Positions 43,501 to 49,500 of a stretch of 64,000 nt of DNA are shown here, one piece after another (the stretch's first letter is position 1; the number at the start of each line of letters is the position of its first letter). Source of the DNA: Tridacna crocea (Eukaryota > Mollusca > Bivalvia > Cardiida > Cardiidae); NCBI GenBank assembly GCA_943736015.1, contig OX031069.1, positions 21,643,235-21,707,234 on the forward strand. The letters run 5' to 3'. The position numbers and the translations under genes were made by a program. The notes under the pieces are model-generated. The model was not told the origin of the DNA. It saw nothing but the letters and a program-made list of their open reading frames with translations, and searched no databases.

Positions 43501-46500
43501 TTTACAAACATGTCCGGACAATAGGAAGTGCGATTCATCACTAAACCATACATTTTCAAAAGCATCATCATAAGTGTCCGCTATATCAACGGCCCAGCGA
43601 CAAAAATCAAGTCTCTGTACCTGGTCACTGAGAGTTAGACTCTGCATGATTTGTATCTTGTATGGAAACATTTTAAGATCTTTCCTTACTATATCATGTA
43701 CAGCAGTTTTTGGAAGGCCCGTCTCTGAGGAAGATCTCCTAATTGACTTATCAGGGCTGTTCAACAGCAAATTTTCGATTGCACTGATGTTTTCCCCACT
43801 TCGGCTTGTCTTCGGTCGACCAGATTTTGGTGCATTTTCTATCGATCCACGCCCCTCAAACTTTTTCACGAGTTTGTAAATGCATTTTCTACTCACATTT
43901 ACATTCTTAAAGCTAGTTTTGAACTTCCTTTGTACGTATGTAGCACTTTTACTCTCATAAAAACACTTCACAATGAAAACGCGCTGATCGAACGTCAACC
44001 GCGCCATGTTCAAAACAACAATATTTAGAATGACGTCATCGTATTTCAACTTCAACATATATTTCCCGCTTTTTTTGCAGTGAAGAAAAAATTTCATCTT
44101 TGGCCTTTAATTTGATATGTATTTTATTGTGATATTAGAACAATTATCAAAGTTATTGGCATATGAAACTGTTACCTTACTTTCCGGACACCCTGTATTT
44201 CAAGAGTGCTTTGGCTGGAAGATGTAAATTATTCAGGAATGTGAAGATCCAAGACAATAATGTACACTGTGCAGTTGTACGTTGATTTTCACTCTTGGGA
44301 AAATCAATGGACACTCACAGGAGTGTGGGATAGCCGCATCAATTCTAAAGTCTAATGATAACGAAATTTGTTTGCTCACAAATCCTGCACGAAAACAAAA
44401 TATTTAGCAAAAAATGCATGATCATAAGCACGATAATGGGAGAAGGTGGGGGGGTGGGGTTTGCATAGATCACTGAAATAATCATTTGAAATTGTTTTCA
44501 TGGTAGACTGAAGTGACCTGCTACCTTAATTGACAAATTTGTACCACATCATTAGAAAATGCTTATCAAAAACATTAACTGACATGAGAAATAGACCAAT
44601 GCAAAAAAAATGCGAAAACCCATGACACAACAAAATGTCAATTTGACATGGTCTGATCACAGGCACTTAAGACTGTCTTTTCAAGTTTGATATTGAGTTT
44701 AACCCATTAACACACGAAGCCAACTTTTAACAAGCCTGGGAAAGAAGCCTTTTGAAAACATTGTGGGAAACGGAGAAAATGCTGGTAACCAGCATTTTCT
44801 CCTTTTCCCACAATGTTTTCTACCTTGTCAAAGAAAATTTGCACCATTTGAGCTACATTAATATTGTCGTTTGCAAATGCTTTTAACTTGGACAAGTCTA
44901 AAATTTTGTCATCAGGTAAAGTGTTAAGCAGTAAACTTAAATAAATATCTAAAGGACACAATAGGTGGAAGAAAGAAGGCTGAAATAAAAGAACCCTTTA
45001 GAGGATGTGACCTTTATTATTTTTCTAAAGACACAAACAAATTAATACAATTACTCTTTACCATACAATGGGAAACTGCATGCAATTTATTCCCACATTT
45101 TACATCTAAGGGTGGGTGGGGGGGAGAAATGCCCAACTTTCTCTGTAATAAGGCAATGGGGGACAGCTCCCCCTATTTGTAATTTTCTAAATGCAACCTT
45201 GCCTTGTACAATGAACACAGCAGAATATTCGAAAAAATCTGTGTACTAAGTAGGTATGCTTGAACTTTGGTATGTTTTTTTACATTTAAAGGAGACCAGC
45301 AGACGTATGTTGTATTTTACGGTACCTAGAGTGGTGGCTGTATCTCCACAGATGAGACTTGTGGAGGACAACCCTTCCTCTGTGTCCTTACTGGACGTTT
45401 ATAAACAGGTAAAATATACAAACTTTCTTTTGTTGCACATTATATGCAGACCTTCCTCTGTGTCCATAAAGATATAAAACCTTTTTTTCGGCATGGGATT
45501 ATGTTTGGATCTATCTACTTGCAATTCTGACCTTTCTCTCTTCAGTTTTGTTGTTAGTGTTTTAATAACTATGGACAAAAAGACAATGTGTTGAAGATAC
45601 AACTTTTTTGCATGCTCTCTTTGAGGCAGAAAAGGCTAGTAAACAGCATTTTCTCCTTTTCCCACAATCTTTTCCACCCTTCCCAAAACCGAATTTCATT
45701 TTTTTTTAATTATTTTGTTGTTTACAAATTCTTTTAAATTGGACTAGTCTTACATTTTGTTGTTTGGTAAAGAGTTAAATCAGCTGAAATATCTGAATGG
45801 AGAAAGACCGATCATTTACAGTTGGTCCTTTAGCACACATTCCAAATTCTAACAACAGCACTTTTGCTATTTTCCAGCAATGTTTTCTACCCTCATAAAA
45901 GGGAATTTCAATGTTTAAGTCATATTTATTGGTTGTCTGCAAATGCATTGAATTTGGACCAATATAATATTTTGTCATTTGGTAAAGAGTTAACCCATTA
46001 TCACACAATCCCTACTTTTGACGCCCCTGAGATAGAAGCCTTTAGAAAACATTGTGGGAAAAGGAGAAAATGCTGGTAACCAGCATTTTCTCCTTTTCCT
46101 ACAATGTTTTCTACCTTGCTGTAAGTAAATTTCAGTTTTTGAGTTATGTTTATTGTTTATTTATTGTTTATTATGTTTATTTTTGAGTTTTTGTTCTCTG
46201 CAAGTGCATTCAATTTGGACTAGTTTGAAATTTTGTCATTTGGTAAAGAGTTAATTATGATTTTGTCCATATTCCAGCGATGTGGTAAGAGAGGAATAGA
46301 ACATGATGCACCTATTGCCAGGTATTATGAGCGACTGTTGACTGTCCAGGCAAGGGGCACGCAGGCCAGCCATCAGGTACTGAGAGATATTCTAAAGGAA
46401 GTTCAGAATAACATGGTTCCCAGAGGACTGCTGAAAGAATGGGCCCTGCATACATTCCTAGATGCCACTGACTACTGGATTTTTAGGAAAACAGTAAGTA

Positions 46501-49500
46501 CCAATATAGGAATATTTTATATGAATTAATTCATAAGTCTTTAACAGAATGCAAAATCATGTCATTTAAAAGTATGGAAATTATTGAGAAATGACAGTCT
46601 GTTAATAAATGGGTGGTAAAAGTGTTTGTCATTGGCAGAGATATTAATTTCAATGCTTGATTAAAACTTGCAAGGTAATGTATCTCTTCTTGCCTTTGGC
46701 CTGATTTTGATTTAATTTTTTCTACCAGCAAGTAACACTTGGATCAACTACACAATAATAGTCATTTTCACAATACTTTATGTATCTTTTACTCGTTACC
46801 AAACTACAAAATTTTAGGTTTGTTCAAGGCGAAAGCATTTGCAGACAAGATAAAAGTGACTAATAATTTGAGAATTGTTTTGTGAAGGGTAGAAAATATC
46901 GTGGGAAAAGGAGAAAATACTGGTTACCAGACTTCAGAGCCCTTGACTAGTGCTAATAAACACCTGAATTCACATGATTAAATGAGTTTTGTGCATCATG
47001 AGACTAAACTAATATGTTATAAAACACCATACAATTAGTGAATCTATGCAAAAGCATAGTACAGTGCCCAAGAAGGTGTATTTGTTTGGTATTAGGTTAA
47101 AAGTACGGATACAAGGAAAATTGGTATTGTATTAGATGTTTATTTTTGTTTCAGTTCACAATACAGCTTGCCTTGATGGGTTTTGCAGAGTTTGTGTTAC
47201 ATTTAAGCAGGATGAACCCAGACATGATGTATTTACACGAGGACTGTGGTTATATCAACATTGCTTACTTCAAATTTGACATTGATGACCAAACAGGTAA
47301 CCTGTCATTGAGGAGTCAAATGTCAGCCTTCCAGGAACTTGTAGCATGCTCATTTTGAAAACTTAATCCTTTTTCATTCATGAAAGATCAAGATCAAACT
47401 TCACATTAAATTTTCCATTCAGTTTTGGATATATGATATTTAGCATTTTGTTTACTGTTAAAAATAACTGAAAAATTTTGAACAGGAGACACAGGCCCCT
47501 TGCCCATAATCTAGAGGGGCCATTCAGCTGTACTTGTGGGAATCTCTAAGATTAAATTCACAACAAGCCTGTTCTCCCTTTCTCTTGTAACTCTTTACAA
47601 AGTTACCAAAATTTAGACTAGTCCAAATTCAAAACATTTATAGATGAAAAAATAGAAATTTGCTTTGGGAAAGGCAGAAAACATTGTGGGAAAAGGAGCA
47701 AATGCTGGTCACCAGATAGTATGTTTGTCTTATACAGGTGAATTAGATGCTAATAGACCTGTCCCCTTCAGACTGACCCCTAACATAGCAGAGTTTCTGA
47801 CAGCAACTGGGGTCAATGGACCTCTGACAGCATCAATGGTAGCTGCAGCAAGATGTTTTGTACAGCCCCAGTATAAACTCCCTAGTTTCCTCAGGGCTGT
47901 TTTAAGGGATGAATATATTACATGGCATAAAAAGGTAAGACTCCAAAACTTTTGTTTAAATCATTCGTTTACATGGCATAAGCAATATTATGAACTAGAA
48001 TGATTTATTTAAAAATAAATTTAAGATCTATTTCTGGTAAAGTTTGCCTCAAGGAAGTGCTATAAGATGCTGTATAAGTGGAAATTTTTGCGATTTCCCA
48101 ACCAACAGTATAGACAAAAATGTTGTAATTCTGAACCTCTTTTGCAAAAATGGTGGGGAATATTTGAATTTATTTAGTGCATAAAACACAAGTGTTAAAA
48201 TTTGAAAAAGGATTTCGAACTTGGTTGTATTCAACAAAAATGTTCAAGGCATTTTAATATCCTTGTTGTTGTCTGCATCTGTGTTCTCAGGTGGAAACCG
48301 ACATTTTCTTCTATCTCTGTTTTATCTCTTTACCATACGACAAAATTTTAGACTGGTACAAATTGAAAGCATTTGCAGACTGCAATATTAATGTGACTCA
48401 AAAAATTGACATTTGTTCTAGGGGGGCAGGAAACATTGTGGGAAAAGGAGAACATGCTAGTAACCTCGTGATCACCATTATTAATATTTTCACAAGTGAA
48501 AATATTAACGATGATGTTCACTCATGAAATTTAGACATGAAATTATTATTTAGACTTGATGGTATAATTTTGATCTTTGACTGGGAAAAAAAAAATCCTC
48601 TATGTCTGCAGAAACAAGAGGAGGTAAATCCTGGCACAGAGCCAACAGAAATGGAAGGAGAACAGCTCATTACCATGGTGAATAAAGCTGTGTCGGCCAT
48701 CACAACCAGGCTACAAAGTAAGTTTGTATTCTATTACAACAAGTTTGTTGCATGTGGAAAGTATTAGAGAAAACAAGCATTGTCCCACATTGAATAATTG
48801 TGATTAACCCTTCACCACACAAAAATTTTAGACCTATTCAAATTGAAAGCATTTGTAGTCAACAATTTTAAAGTAGCTCAAATGGTGCAATTTTGCTTTG
48901 ATAGAGTAGAAAACGTTGGAAAAGGAGAAAATGCTGTTTACCAGCATTTTCTCCTTTTCCGACAGTATTTTCTAAAGGCTTCTTCCTCAGGCTTCAAAGT
49001 CGCCCTTGTGTGGTAAAAATTAACTCACAAGAGAATTTTGTTTAGTTTAGGGTAAATTAAACATGTACAAAACTCTATTCATTTATATTCATCTGCAGAA
49101 ATGGCAATTAGAAAAAAATGCTGAGAGGAGAAGTATGTCAAGATTTGTGTTGTACCATTATACATGTACATGTATTAGTTTTGAATGTCTTAACCCATTA
49201 CCACACAATCCCTACTTTTGATGACCCTGAGAAAGAAACCTTTAGAAAACATTGTTGGGAAAAGAGAAAATGCTGGTATCCAGCATTTTCTCCTTTTCTT
49301 ACAACGTTTTCTACCCTTCACAATACAAATTTCAAATTTTCTGTCACTTTTATTTTCTTGTCTGCAAATGCTTTTCGATTTGGATAAGCCTAAAATTTTG
49401 TTGTTTGTTAATGAGTTAATATGTTTGATAATAGAAAGCTGTTGTCATATGATAGATTGAACAATGTCATTATCACAGCTAACAGTGACACAATAGATAA

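Noticed and set aside
43574..43879. 101-codon frame on the + strand inside the Tc1/mariner element
   Set aside because: It is the antisense shadow of the transposase, which has clear motifs on the - strand.
47155..47934. Active PIKK kinase such as ATM, ATR or mTOR instead of TRRAP
   Set aside because: Catalytic HRD and DFG motifs are missing and the surrounding blocks (FAT, MWRCSRIMHMQRELHPT, HPWL end) are specific to TRRAP.
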